From an uncultured Flavobacteriaceae bacterium (GTDB lineage Bacteria > Bacteroidota > Bacteroidia > Flavobacteriales > Flavobacteriaceae), in NCBI GenBank assembly GCA_934675205.1, contig CAKUPQ010000003.1:62001-126000 (forward strand): a stretch of 64,000 bases of DNA, given 5' to 3'. Positions 40,501 through 49,425 of the stretch are shown in pieces; the stretch's first letter is position 1, and each line of letters opens with the position of its first letter. The position numbers and the translations under genes are program-made. A model generated the notes under the pieces. The model was not told the DNA's origin. It was given only the letters and a program-made list of their open reading frames with translations, and ran no database searches.

Positions 40501-41532
40501 CTATAATGATTTTTTCTGTTTCAACAATATTGTAATAAAAATAGGTGCTCCCATAAATGCAGTCAGAATTCCGATTGGGATTTCAGACGGAGCCACAATT
40601 GTTCTGCTTATCGTATCTGCTCCCAAGAGTAAAATACTCCCTAAAACAGCCGATAAAGGCAGGATAATATAATAATTCGATTTGAAAATTAGTCTTAAAA
40701 TATACGGGATAATCAGTCCGATAAATCCGATAGTTCCCGAAAAAGCAACCGAGCCTCCAACCAAAAGAGCTGTAAACAAAACGATTTGCTTTTTAGTTCT
40801 TTCAACAGGAATTCCCAAGTGCATTGCGTCTTTTTCTCCCAACATCATTGCATTGAGCGTTTTCCCTTTTCCGATAAGGAAATAGTACGAAATCAAAATT
40901 ATAACCGATAAAATTCCGTTTTTTGTCCAACTCGCACCTCCAAGACTTCCGAGATTCCAAAAAGTCAAATCTCTTAACTGTTCTTCTTTTGAGAGATAAA
41001 TCATAAGTCCCATAACAGCAAATCCCAAAGCCGAAAAGGCAACTCCCGAAAGCAACATCATCACAACATTGGTTTTTCCGTTTGAAGTCGAAATTCTGTA
41101 CACCAAGCTCATCGTAATAAATGACCCGACAAAAGCCGAAATGCTCAAAAACGAAAAGTGCATTGTCTCGGGAATATAGGGTTTGATGAATGCTCCCAAT
41201 ACTATTGCAATAGCTGCAAAAAGCGAAGCTCCTGCTGTGATTCCGATTAAATCGGGTGTTGCAAGCGGATTTTTGAACATTCCCTGCAAACAGGTTCCCG
41301 AAACTGCCAAAGCACTTCCGATGAGGATTGCCATTACAATTCGTGAAAGCCTAATGTCCAAGAAGACATATTGGTCGGTTTGTGAAACAGAAGGGTTTTC
41401 TCCGAAAAAACTTGAGATGATTTCTGAAAAAGAGCTGTTAAACTCATAAACTCCCATATATAGCGAGATTATTGCTAATCCGATTAACAATACGAAGCTT
41501 AAAATAAGATATAAAGGAAGTTTAGTTTGCAT
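40501..41532 (-). CDS. hmuU: Heme ABC transporter permease
   Basis: This 343-residue FecCD/BtuC-family permease has about ten transmembrane helices. It has RLSRIVMAILIGSALAVSGTCLQG near the N terminus and SGTIGFIGLIIPYILRLIFK and EIPIGILTAFMGAPIFITIL near the C terminus, the latter segments contacting the ATPase. It forms the inner-membrane heme channel. Confidence 0.94.
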   Translation of the reverse strand: MQTKLPLYLILSFVLLIGLAIISLYMGVYEFNSSFSEIISSFFGENPSVSQTDQYVFLDIRLSRIVMAILIGSALAVSGTCLQGMFKNPLATPDLIGITAGASLFAAIAIVLGAFIKPYIPETMHFSFLSISAFVGSFITMSLVYRISTSNGKTNVVMMLLSGVAFSALGFAVMGLMIYLSKEEQLRDLTFWNLGSLGGASWTKNGILSVIILISYYFLIGKGKTLNAMMLGEKDAMHLGIPVERTKKQIVLFTALLVGGSVAFSGTIGFIGLIIPYILRLIFKSNYYIILPLSAVLGSILLLGADTISRTIVAPSEIPIGILTAFMGAPIFITILLKQKKSL

Positions 41533-41542
41533 TTTGAGTCCG

Positions 41543-41601
41543 AAGTCCGAAGTCTTTAGTCCGAAGAAAGCTAACTGTTTCGGACTAAAGACTTCGGACT
41601 T
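41543..41601. repeat. Perfect 23-bp inverted repeat between hmuU and hmuT
   Basis: Arms 41543-41565 (AAGTCCGAAGTCTTTAGTCC then GAA) and 41579-41601 are exact complements with a 13-base loop. The right arm overlaps the first base of the hmuT stop codon. A sister copy lies at 45658-45712. Confidence 0.9.
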
Positions 41602-42452
41602 TATTTAGATAAAAGTTGATTCAATTCTTTAGCTGCTTGTCCTACTCTTGGTCCGAAACCTGAAAGCAAAGCTCCGTCCATAGCAATGATTTGGTTATTT
41701 TTTCCTGCATTGGTTTGTTCGATTCCTTGCAGTTGCAAAACTCCGTCAATTCCTCCCAAGCTTTCTAAACCGGTTGCGAAAAATAGCAAATAGTCAGGGT
41801 TTGATTGAATTAATGCCTCCGGAGTAAGTGGTTTGAAATCCTCGAAATCATTGACTGCATTTTCTCCTCCTGCAATTTCGATGATTTTTTGCATTGGAGT
41901 ATTTTTCCCAGCAACCATAAGTGTTCCTGCTCCTCTTGCATAGATGAACAATACTTTTGGAGCTGTTTCGAATTGGTTTAGATCTGCAAAATCAGCATCT
42001 ATTTGTTCAATAAGTGAAGTGTAATCTGTATCTCCGACAGCCTCTGCTACATCTTTGATGAATTGTTTTGTTCCCTCAATAGACTGTTCCTGATGAATTG
42101 TTTTTACTTTGATATTTGTCTCTTTGAGTTTAGTAATCAGTTCCGTATTCAAATCTTTATCGGATGCCAAAACTAGTGTCGGTTGCAAAGCGATTAGACT
42201 TTCGATAGAAATCGAACGAACGTGTCCTAAATCTTGTGCTTTTTCTTTGATTCCTTCCGGATAAGTACTGGTTACGTCCACTCCGACAATATTGTTTTCT
42301 TGTCCTAAAGCAGAAAGAATTTCGGTAACTGCTCCGTTTAACGAAACGATTTTGTGATTGATAATTTCCTGATTTTCAGATTTTTTATTGTTACAAGAAA
42401 TAAACAACGAGCTTACTAAAGCAAATAAGAAAAGGTTTTTAAATACTTTCAT
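41601..42452 (-). CDS. hmuT: Heme-binding lipoprotein of the ABC importer
   Basis: This 283-residue lipoprotein has lipobox FISC with C20. It has the class III substrate-binding fold with KIVSLNGAVTEILSALGQENNIVGVDVTS in the first lobe and PDYLLFFATGLESLGG in the second. It passes heme to HmuU. It is the first gene of the operon and has two candidate promoter boxes upstream. Confidence 0.92.
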   Translation of the reverse strand: MKVFKNLFLFALVSSLFISCNNKKSENQEIINHKIVSLNGAVTEILSALGQENNIVGVDVTSTYPEGIKEKAQDLGHVRSISIESLIALQPTLVLASDKDLNTELITKLKETNIKVKTIHQEQSIEGTKQFIKDVAEAVGDTDYTSLIEQIDADFADLNQFETAPKVLFIYARGAGTLMVAGKNTPMQKIIEIAGGENAVNDFEDFKPLTPEALIQSNPDYLLFFATGLESLGGIDGVLQLQGIEQTNAGKNNQIIAMDGALLSGFGPRVGQAAKELNQLLSK

Positions 42453-42483
42453 ATTAGTTATATTAACTGAATCTAAATAAATG

Positions 42484-42519
42484 CAAAAGTATTGTTTTTT
42501 TAGCTTATTAGCAAAAGTA
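42484..42519 (-). promoter_or_regulatory. Two candidate -7 boxes for the heme operon
   Basis: CAAAAGTA occurs at 42484-42491 and again at 42512-42519, both reading TACTTTTG toward hmuT. Both lie in similar sequence (TTAGCAAAAGTATT around the second). No Fur box that I can define with confidence is visible. Confidence 0.45.
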
Positions 42520-42539
42520 TTTTGAGCTAAATAAAATAA

Positions 42540-42571
42540 AAAAGTCCTTTGAAATCAATCAAAGGACTTTT
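42540..42571 (-). terminator. Terminator of the L28-L33-DUF4295 operon
   Basis: AAAAGTCCTTTGA at 42540-42552 and its complement at 42559-42571 form a 13-bp stem. The minus strand continues into T-rich sequence. Confidence 0.85.
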
Positions 42572-42591
42572 ACTTCTGTATGTGTATAGGA

Positions 42592-42744
42592 TTACTTCTT
42601 TTTCAAGAAATCATCAACTAATTCAGGAGCCATAACGCTTTCAACGAAAGTGTAAGCACCTGTTTTTTCAGATCTAACCATTTTTATAGCTTTGGTTAAT
42701 CTTTTAGAAGCTGTACGAAGGGTTGCTACCGTTTTCTTTGCCAT
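42592..42744 (-). CDS. DUF4295 small basic protein, 50 residues
   Basis: The minus strand from 42744 reads MAKKTVATLRTASKRLTKAI and ends ELVDDFLKKK. It is a very basic 50-residue protein always found after L28 and L33 in Bacteroidetes, from family knowledge (DUF4295), and is likely ribosome-associated. It lies 10 bases after the L33 stop. Confidence 0.9.
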   Translation of the reverse strand: MAKKTVATLRTASKRLTKAIKMVRSEKTGAYTFVESVMAPELVDDFLKKK

Positions 42745-42754
42745 TTTGACTCAA

Positions 42755-42937
42755 TTATTTAATTTCTTTATGAACTGTTACTCTCTTTAGGATAGGGTTG
42801 AATTTTTTAATTTCCAATCTGTCCGGAGTATTTTTTTTGTTTTTAGTCGTGATGTAACGAGAAGTTCCCGGAAGTCCGGTTTCTTTATGCTCGGTACATT
42901 CTAAAATTACCTGAATTCTATTACCTTTCTTTGCCAT
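42755..42937 (-). CDS. rpmG: 50S ribosomal protein L33
   Basis: This 60-residue protein starts [20 protein letters not shown] and ends [11 protein letters not shown]. The four zinc-binding cysteines of the C+ form are not present apart from one, so it is a C- type L33. It lies between rpmB and DUF4295 on the same strand. Confidence 0.96.
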   Translation of the reverse strand: MAKKGNRIQVILECTEHKETGLPGTSRYITTKNKKNTPDRLEIKKFNPILKRVTVHKEIK

Positions 42938-42962
42938 TTTGATATAATTTTAGTGCTGTGAT

Positions 42963-43199
42963 TTAGATAGCAATACCTTTATCTCTTGCTTCTTTCAGTA
43001 CAGCAGAAATTCCTTTTTTGTTAATTGTTTTAATAGCAGAGGCAGATACTTTTAAAGTAATCCATCTGTCTTCTTCCGGAAGATAAAAACGTTTTTTAAG
43101 TAAATTCACAGAGAATTTTCTTTTAGTTTTGTTCATCGCGTGTGAAACATTGTTTCCTACCATCGCTCTTTTGCCTGTAAGTTCACAAACTCTTGACAT
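42963..43199 (-). CDS. rpmB: 50S ribosomal protein L28
   Basis: This 78-residue protein starts MSRVCELTGKRAMVGNNVSH and includes RWITLKVSASAIKTINKKG. It is the first gene of the three-gene ribosomal operon. Confidence 0.96.
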   Translation of the reverse strand: MSRVCELTGKRAMVGNNVSHAMNKTKRKFSVNLLKKRFYLPEEDRWITLKVSASAIKTINKKGISAVLKEARDKGIAI

Positions 43200-43330
43200 T
43201 ATCTTTAGTATTTATTCGTTAATTCTAAAATCGAGGTGCAAAGGAACAAAAAATATTTATACTACACAAATAAAATTAGTTTCTTTTTTTAAGTTTTTTT
43301 CAGAAGCAAAATTAAGATAAAAAAATCGAA

Positions 43331-44242
43331 CTACATCACAACCTGAATCAGCCAATACCAAAAAGCAATGGTAATAAATGAAATCGGAATTCCAAAACCT
43401 ACCATCATATTGGAGAGTTGAGGTTTAAGTCCGTACGAACTTGCCAAAATGGCTCCCGTAATCATCGGAGCCATTGCAGCTTCGATAATACAAACCTGTG
43501 TTGCTAAATCCGTTTTTCCGAAAACTCCGTAAAACAACCCGAAAATCACCGAAGGAATAATCAACAACTGAAAAGCCAATCCCAAAGCTAAATATTTATA
43601 ATGCTTGCTTTTTCTGTCGAACTTCAACTGAAAACCAACCGAAATAAGGGCAATCGGAGAAACCGTAGCACCTAAAGTTCGGAATGTTTCGGATAACTCA
43701 AACGGAAAATCAACTTTGATAACAGCTAATAATAACCCGATTATAAAAGCAATAAAAGGCGGAAAAACCATTATTTTCCGAATAATCGAAGTTGATTGTG
43801 TTGTTTTGGAATAAGCACTTGCTACCAAAATTCCCAAAGTAGAAAGCACGATAAACGTACCCGGTAAATCAACAATAATCAGGGTTTTTAACCCCTCTTT
43901 TCCGAAAAGTGCTTCGATAACGGGGATTCCGACAAACGAAGTATTCCCTAAACCTCCTGTCAGAATCAGACAACCGATGAGTTTTTTGCTCCAACCCAAC
44001 CGCTTTCCTAAAAAGTTGAAAAATACATAAGCCAATCCGAAAGCTATCCAAGCAACTGAAGCGGGAAAAAGCAAGTCTAATCCGAGTTCTATTTTTGGCA
44101 AATAATACAATGCCATTGCAGGAAGTGCAACCCACAAAATGTATTGATTGAGCACTATATGTGTGTTTTTAGGAAAAGCACTGACTCTTTGTAAGGCTAA
44201 TCCGATAATCAAGCATAAAAAAAGAAGAATGATACTTTGCAT
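43331..44242 (-). CDS. AEC-family (auxin efflux carrier-like) transporter
   Basis: This 303-residue protein has about ten transmembrane helices in two repeats. GGLGNTSFVGIPVIEALFG and ACIIEAAMAPMITGAI-like text mark the crossing region of AEC carriers. Members export or import organic acids such as malate or malonate. Substrate cannot be named. It is a single gene. Confidence 0.85.
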   Translation of the reverse strand: MQSIILLFLCLIIGLALQRVSAFPKNTHIVLNQYILWVALPAMALYYLPKIELGLDLLFPASVAWIAFGLAYVFFNFLGKRLGWSKKLIGCLILTGGLGNTSFVGIPVIEALFGKEGLKTLIIVDLPGTFIVLSTLGILVASAYSKTTQSTSIIRKIMVFPPFIAFIIGLLLAVIKVDFPFELSETFRTLGATVSPIALISVGFQLKFDRKSKHYKYLALGLAFQLLIIPSVIFGLFYGVFGKTDLATQVCIIEAAMAPMITGAILASSYGLKPQLSNMMVGFGIPISFITIAFWYWLIQVVM

Positions 44243-44246
44243 AATT

Positions 44247-44306
44247 TAATATCAATGACAATATCAAAAATCAATTTCAATTTCAATAACAATGTCAAAA
44301 TTCAAA
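44247..44306. repeat. CAATATCAA-type simple tandem sequence at the rimO 3' end
   Basis: Words TATCAATGACAA, TATCAAAAATCAA, TTTCAATTTCAATAACAA and TGTCAAAATTCAAA follow one another and run into the rimO stop codon at 44307. Confidence 0.65.
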
Positions 44307-45620
44307 TTAAACAGGCTCTCCGTATAAATCAAATTCGGTGGCATCGGTAATTTTGATATTGACAAATTCTCCTGTTTTGAGGTAGGTTTGTGTAGCATCA
44401 ACAAGTACTTCGTTATCTACGTCAGGGCTGTCAAATTCGGTTCTTCCGATAAAATATTGTCCTTCTTTTCGGTCAATTACACATTTAAAAGTCTGTCCGA
44501 TTTTTTCCTGATTTAATTCCCACGAAATTTGAGCCTGAATTTCCATAATTTCGTTGGCTCTTTGTTGTTTTACATCTTGAGGAACATCATCTTCCAGTAA
44601 ATAAGCGTGTGTGTTTTCTTCGTGAGAATAGGTAAAACAACCTAATCTCTCGAAACGCATTTCTTCAACCCAATTTTTCAGGATTTGGAAATCTTCTTCT
44701 GTTTCTCCGGGATAACCCACAATCAAAGTCGTTCGGATTGCCATTTCGGGAACAGCTTTTCTGAATTCTTTCAGAAGATTGGTTGTTTTTTCGTAGGTCG
44801 TTCCTCTACGCATTGACTTTAATATATTATCCGAGATATGTTGTAATGGAATATCCAGATAATTACAGATTTTCGGCTCACGTTTCATCAGTTCCAAAAC
44901 GTCCATCGGAAACCCTGTCGGAAAGGCATAATGCAAACGAATCCACTCGATTCCCTCAACTTTTACAAGGTTTTCCAAAAGCTCGGCTAAATTCCGTTTT
45001 TTGTAAATATCCAATCCATAATAAGTCAAATCCTGTGCAATCAGAATCAGTTCCTTAACTCCGTTTTTGGCTAAATTCTGTGCTTCTTTAACCAATTTTT
45101 CAATCGGTTGCGAAACGTGTTTTCCTCGCATAAGCGGAATCGCACAAAAACTGCAAGGTCTGTCGCACCCTTCGGAAATCTTCAGATAAGCATAATTTTT
45201 TGGAGTTGTCGTCAGTCGTTCTCCCAATAGCTCGTGTTTGTAATCTGCACCCAAAGCTTTAAGCAAAAGTGGCAATTCCGTAGTTCCGAAATATTGGTCA
45301 ACATCAGGAATTTCCTTAATCAAATCGGGTTTGTATCGTTCGGATAAACAGCCTGTTACGAAAACCTTATCCACCAATCCCTGCTCTTTTTTGTCCACAT
45401 AATTCAGAATCGTATTTACCGATTCTTCCTTTGCATTATCAATAAAACCACAAGTGTTGATTACGATAATGTTCCCCTCGTCTTTGCCTTGTGCCTCGTG
45501 AGTAACTTCTTTTCCGTTGGCACGAAGCTGCCCCATAAGAACTTCACTATCATAAACGTTTTTGGAGCAACCTAACGTAACTACATTGATTTTATTTTTC
45601 TTGATTGACCTTGTCCGCAT
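44307..45620 (-). CDS. rimO: Ribosomal protein S12 methylthiotransferase RimO
   Basis: This 437-residue radical-SAM enzyme has an N-terminal UPF0004 domain with iron-sulfur cysteines in VVTLGCSKN, INTCGFI and VTGCLSERY. The radical SAM cluster is CDRPCSFCAIP and the C-terminal TRAM domain begins near residue 370 (GQTFKCVIDR). It adds a methylthio group to the conserved aspartate of S12. The N-terminal length and VYDSEVLMG favour RimO over MiaB. Confidence 0.94.
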   Translation of the reverse strand: MRTRSIKKNKINVVTLGCSKNVYDSEVLMGQLRANGKEVTHEAQGKDEGNIIVINTCGFIDNAKEESVNTILNYVDKKEQGLVDKVFVTGCLSERYKPDLIKEIPDVDQYFGTTELPLLLKALGADYKHELLGERLTTTPKNYAYLKISEGCDRPCSFCAIPLMRGKHVSQPIEKLVKEAQNLAKNGVKELILIAQDLTYYGLDIYKKRNLAELLENLVKVEGIEWIRLHYAFPTGFPMDVLELMKREPKICNYLDIPLQHISDNILKSMRRGTTYEKTTNLLKEFRKAVPEMAIRTTLIVGYPGETEEDFQILKNWVEEMRFERLGCFTYSHEENTHAYLLEDDVPQDVKQQRANEIMEIQAQISWELNQEKIGQTFKCVIDRKEGQYFIGRTEFDSPDVDNEVLVDATQTYLKTGEFVNIKITDATEFDLYGEPV

Positions 45621-45640
45621 AATTAATTAAAAAAAGACTG

Positions 45641-45648
45641 CAAAGGTA
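45641..45648 (-). promoter_or_regulatory. -7 box for rimO
   Basis: CAAAGGTA reads TACCTTTG on the minus strand, 20 bases before the rimO ATG. Confidence 0.6.
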
Positions 45649-45657
45649 GTTTTTTTT

Positions 45658-45712
45658 AGTCCAAAGTCCGAAGTTGAAAACTTGAATTTTCTAAACTTCG
45701 GACTTCGGACTT
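45658..45712. repeat. Second AGTCCGAAGTC inverted repeat
   Basis: AGTCCAAAGTCCGAAGTT at 45658-45675 pairs almost fully with AACTTCGGACTTCGGACTT at 45694-45712. It abuts the stop codon of the gene to the right, as at 41601. Confidence 0.8.
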
Positions 45713-47256
45713 TATTCTACTACTTCAAATTTTTTCATTTCTTCTAAAGGTTCGATAATGTTGTAGCCTTTCCAAATGCTTGGGTCGTATTTTTTGAGAA
45801 TTTGGTATTCAAATTCTTTTTCTTGGAATGAATCATAATCCGATTTGGAAATATTCTGCATCGAAATATTCAAATATTCGATTTTTTCGGAATTGTTTCC
45901 CTCGACTTTTATATCGTAAGCAATTTTATCTTTTTCCTTACCATCGGTAAGTTCTATAAATTTAATAGGACGATTCAGGTAAAAATACTGTTCTTTTTCC
46001 TGTAAGGAATAATTCAGATAATAGGTATTGGTAATCGGATTTTTTCGGTATATAACCACTCCTTTGGTCAATGCTTCGGACATCTTAACTCCAAGTAAGA
46101 GTTTGAGATTAATTCCCTGTGGTTTTTTGCCGTCTGCTAATTTATAATCAGCTCTTATAATGGCATAATCATCTTCGTTGATGTACATTCTTCCCGAATA
46201 TTTGGCTCTTGATTTTTTAGGTTTGAAATCAATAACCAAAACCAAATCATCACCCAAATAAGTTGCCTCCACATAGTTGTAAGTATAGGCTTCGGTATCT
46301 TTGACAAAATCAATATTAGATGATAAAAATGTAGCTGTTCCGTTAAACGAACTTTGATTGATAATACGCTCTATTCCTGATTTGGCAGAGCTTACATTAG
46401 AATCTTTACTATCTTTTTTGTTCTTTTTCTTTTTGTTGTATTCTTTACTGAAAGAAATAGTGTCTTTTGTACCGATTAAACCGCTTTTTATGCGGTAGAA
46501 TTTGGTTGTATCCATTACTTTGTGAAAAACCTGACTACTTGATTTCTGTAATTCTTCGTAGTCGGAAGAGCGGTTTTCGTCCTTTAGTTGGACTGCTTTT
46601 TTTACGTCCAATTTATAAACCGCTTTATTTTTTTCATCGGTTGTTTTATAAACATCGGTTAGTCTGTCGGAATATATTTTGGCAGGAGTATTCGTAGATT
46701 TGGCTATTAGATATTGTATTTCTTGGTTGATTTCTTTTACTTCGGATTTAGATAAATCGGTTGCTTTTTTGAGTTTCATCTCAAAGTTTTTAGGGCTGAA
46801 AGTTGTACTTCCACGAATAAAAACCGTGCTTTTGTAATCCATACTTTTATAGTTTTTGGCTAATTTTTCGTTTACCAATTTCATTACTTCGTTCGGGTCG
46901 GGTTTTACGTTTGACACATAAACTCCTCCAATATCATACAAAACTTCTTTAAGACGAATAATATTATTGTTTTGTTTCAGCTCACTTACAGAAATTTTTT
47001 GAGTTGCATATCCGATAAACGAAACCGACAGCAAAGCCGATTCATTTGCATTTTCTCCCGAAAGTGTAAAATATCCATCATCATTGGAAATCAAATCCGT
47101 TTCCCCAACCCGAATCGTTGCATACGGAATACTTTCACTTGTTTCAGAATCTATTACTCTTCCCGTAATTTGTTGAGCATTCGCAGTCACTAAACCCAAA
47201 ACAAGAATAGTAAAATACACTATAAATCGCGTCAGAAAAAATATAAGTCGTGTCAT
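45712..47256 (-). CDS. Outer-surface protein with CarboxypepD_reg-like N-terminal domain (paralogue A)
   Basis: This 514-residue protein has a signal peptide ending TANAQ, then a CarboxypepD_reg-like beta-sandwich (QITGRVIDSETSESIPYATI, GYFTLSG). The rest is an unassigned beta-rich region that may be a DUF-type domain of outer-membrane-associated proteins. The start at 47256 gives the signal peptide. It is followed on the same strand (upstream gene) by a paralogue, and both end in a 30-residue block that is identical between them. Confidence 0.8.
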   Translation of the reverse strand: MTRLIFFLTRFIVYFTILVLGLVTANAQQITGRVIDSETSESIPYATIRVGETDLISNDDGYFTLSGENANESALLSVSFIGYATQKISVSELKQNNNIIRLKEVLYDIGGVYVSNVKPDPNEVMKLVNEKLAKNYKSMDYKSTVFIRGSTTFSPKNFEMKLKKATDLSKSEVKEINQEIQYLIAKSTNTPAKIYSDRLTDVYKTTDEKNKAVYKLDVKKAVQLKDENRSSDYEELQKSSSQVFHKVMDTTKFYRIKSGLIGTKDTISFSKEYNKKKKNKKDSKDSNVSSAKSGIERIINQSSFNGTATFLSSNIDFVKDTEAYTYNYVEATYLGDDLVLVIDFKPKKSRAKYSGRMYINEDDYAIIRADYKLADGKKPQGINLKLLLGVKMSEALTKGVVIYRKNPITNTYYLNYSLQEKEQYFYLNRPIKFIELTDGKEKDKIAYDIKVEGNNSEKIEYLNISMQNISKSDYDSFQEKEFEYQILKKYDPSIWKGYNIIEPLEEMKKFEVVE

Positions 47257-47308
47257 AAAATGAAGTTTTTTTAAAATTAGACGAATGTACAGCATTTTTG
47301 TTACAAAA

Positions 47309-48844
47309 TTACTCTGTCGTTTTGAAATTTTTCATTTCTTCTAAAGGTTCGATGATGTTGTAGCCTTTCCAAATGCTTGGATCGTATTTTTTGAGGATTT
47401 GGTATTCAAATTCTTTTTCTTTGATAGCGTCTAAATCCTTTTCACTAACGGACTGAACTCCCATATTCAGATATTCGGTTTTTTCGCTTGTATTTCCCTC
47501 AACTTTTACATTAAAAGATAATAATTCCCGTTCTTTCCTGTTTTTGTTTATTTCGATAAGTTTCAGAGGTCGGTTGATGTAAAAATATTGTCCCGATTCT
47601 TGTGAAGAATAGAGCAAATAATACTTTTTGGAATTCGGATTTTGTGTAAAGATAAGCGTTCCCTGATGAACATTATCAAAAGCTTTTACTCCCAATATAA
47701 GTTTCAGATTTATTCCTCCCATTCTTTTACCGTCTGCCAAAGTATAATCAACTTTCAAAACAGCAAAATCTTCTTCAGAAATATATATTTTTCCAATATG
47801 CTTTGCTTTACTTTTTTTAGGTTTAAACTCTAAAACATAAACTAATTGGTCGTCAATATAAGTAGCTCCTGTATAAGAGTAATAATATAGTTCGGGCTTG
47901 TTTATAAAAGAAAAATCGGGATGTTTCAAATTTGCTTTAGATTGGGTAAACCCTATTTTTCCTTTTATATTGGACAGATTTTTATGTTCGGGAGCCTTGT
48001 AGTTATTCTTTTTTCTTCTTTTTTCAGTTTGTTGCCTGTTGTATTCCTCACTGAAAGAAATTGTATCACGAGAGCCGATAAGTCCGCTTTTAATACGATA
48101 AAATTTAGTAGTGTCCAAGTGTTTTGTGAGTAACTCCAAAGCCGATTTTTCAATATCATCAAAAGAAGTGGAACGATTTTCATCTTTCAGGACAATACCT
48201 TTTATGACTTCGGCTTTGGAATAACCTCCTTTTTTGTTTTCGTCATTTTTTTTCCAAGTAAAATAATAATCCAAAAGAACATCGGTAAATTGTTGAGGGG
48301 AGTTTTTAAGGAGATTGTTTGTGAATTTTTTGACATTTTCATTGGCTTTTTTCAACTCATCTTTAGAATATCCTGATGATTTTTTAATATCCACCTCTAA
48401 AATTTCAGGACTGAATGTAGTGCTTTCCCGAGTAAAAATCCTGTATTTATAATCAAAATCCCCATAATTTTCTGAAAGTTTTTCATTAACTAATTTCATT
48501 ATTTCGTTCGGGTCGGGCTTTATGTTGGAAACATAAACTCCTTCGATGTCATAAACTCCCTGAACAAGTTTAATAATGTTGTTGTTTGATTTTAATTGAT
48601 TTACAGAAATGTTTTGAGGAGTATATCCGATAAATGAAACTGTCATCAAATCGGAATCGTTCTCGGAAGAAAGTGTAAAATACCCGTCATTATTGGAAAT
48701 TAAATCGGTTCCTTTGATTTTTACGGTTGCAAACGGAATACTTTCGTTAGTTTCAGCATCTACGATTCTTCCCGTAATCTGTTGGGCATTTGCAGTAAAT
48801 AAACCCAAAACAAGAGTAGCAAAATAAAGTATAAGTCGTGTCAT
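47309..48844 (-). CDS. Outer-surface protein with CarboxypepD_reg-like N-terminal domain (paralogue B)
   Basis: This 511-residue paralogue has the same layout: signal MTRLILYFATLVLGLFTANA, QITGRIVDAETNES, later KPKKSKAKHIGKIYISEEDF and the shared C-terminal block ending KGYNIIEPLEEMK. Compared with paralogue A the middle region has diverged in many places, while the last about 92 coding bases are almost the same. This gene lies upstream of A in the same direction, so they form a tandem duplication. Confidence 0.8.
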   Translation of the reverse strand: MTRLILYFATLVLGLFTANAQQITGRIVDAETNESIPFATVKIKGTDLISNNDGYFTLSSENDSDLMTVSFIGYTPQNISVNQLKSNNNIIKLVQGVYDIEGVYVSNIKPDPNEIMKLVNEKLSENYGDFDYKYRIFTRESTTFSPEILEVDIKKSSGYSKDELKKANENVKKFTNNLLKNSPQQFTDVLLDYYFTWKKNDENKKGGYSKAEVIKGIVLKDENRSTSFDDIEKSALELLTKHLDTTKFYRIKSGLIGSRDTISFSEEYNRQQTEKRRKKNNYKAPEHKNLSNIKGKIGFTQSKANLKHPDFSFINKPELYYYSYTGATYIDDQLVYVLEFKPKKSKAKHIGKIYISEEDFAVLKVDYTLADGKRMGGINLKLILGVKAFDNVHQGTLIFTQNPNSKKYYLLYSSQESGQYFYINRPLKLIEINKNRKERELLSFNVKVEGNTSEKTEYLNMGVQSVSEKDLDAIKEKEFEYQILKKYDPSIWKGYNIIEPLEEMKNFKTTE

Positions 48845-48932
48845 AATAAATAAGGTGATGATTTCGATTACAAAACTTTTGAAAAAATCACACCGAAACA
48901 ATTTATTTAACCTGGTCTTATGATAAAGTTTG

Positions 48933-49409
48933 TTAAACTCTTATTGTGAAATGTTCTTTTTCCTGTTCTTTTCTAAAGAAAACCAACCCAAAATAAAAAG
49001 TATCAACGGTTACGGTTACTTTTTCGTGTTGTATTATCTGTTTCCAAATTTTTTCATTTTCAGTATTTTCGTGGATTCTCCCGAAAACCCATACAGAATC
49101 ATTGGTAAGGGTAGGGAGGAGGTTTTCAAAATTTTTTAAGTCAGGTTTTGGAAAAGAAGCAAGTTCAAAAGTTTCTTTCCAAGGCACGTCAATAGGGTAA
49201 TCACTAACTGCCCAAACTGTTTTTGGCTTAAAATAATCAACAATTCTTAAAAAAAGTCGCTGTTTTTTGTTGTAGGAAGCGTGCTCGGGATAGTTCTTTT
49301 CAGCATAAAAACACTTTGTAACCAAATCATATACAAAAGGAGAATGAACTCCATGTTGATTGGTTGATTTTATCAGAAATTTTATGTATCTTTTTATTTG
49401 AAAAATCAT
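48933..49409 (-). CDS. Shortened class I methyltransferase-like protein lacking the SAM core
   Basis: This 158-residue protein begins IKRYIKFLIKSTNQHGVHSP and ends TVDTFYFGLVFFRKEQ, sequences that in flavobacterial relatives (from memory) bracket a SAM-dependent methyltransferase of about 240 residues. The segment after DYFKPKTV, where the glycine-rich SAM motif should be, reads WAVSDYPIDVPWKETFELAS and jumps to the late part (DSVWVFGRIHE). About 80 residues of core appear to be missing in frame. It should not bind SAM normally. The frame is intact, so it may be expressed. Confidence 0.65.
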   Translation of the reverse strand: MIFQIKRYIKFLIKSTNQHGVHSPFVYDLVTKCFYAEKNYPEHASYNKKQRLFLRIVDYFKPKTVWAVSDYPIDVPWKETFELASFPKPDLKNFENLLPTLTNDSVWVFGRIHENTENEKIWKQIIQHEKVTVTVDTFYFGLVFFRKEQEKEHFTIRV

Positions 49410-49425
49410 TTAAAATTTATAATTT

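Noticed and set aside
42453..42540. Fur box before the heme operon
   Set aside because: No dyad with the Fur consensus can be identified by eye; only repeated -7 boxes are clear.
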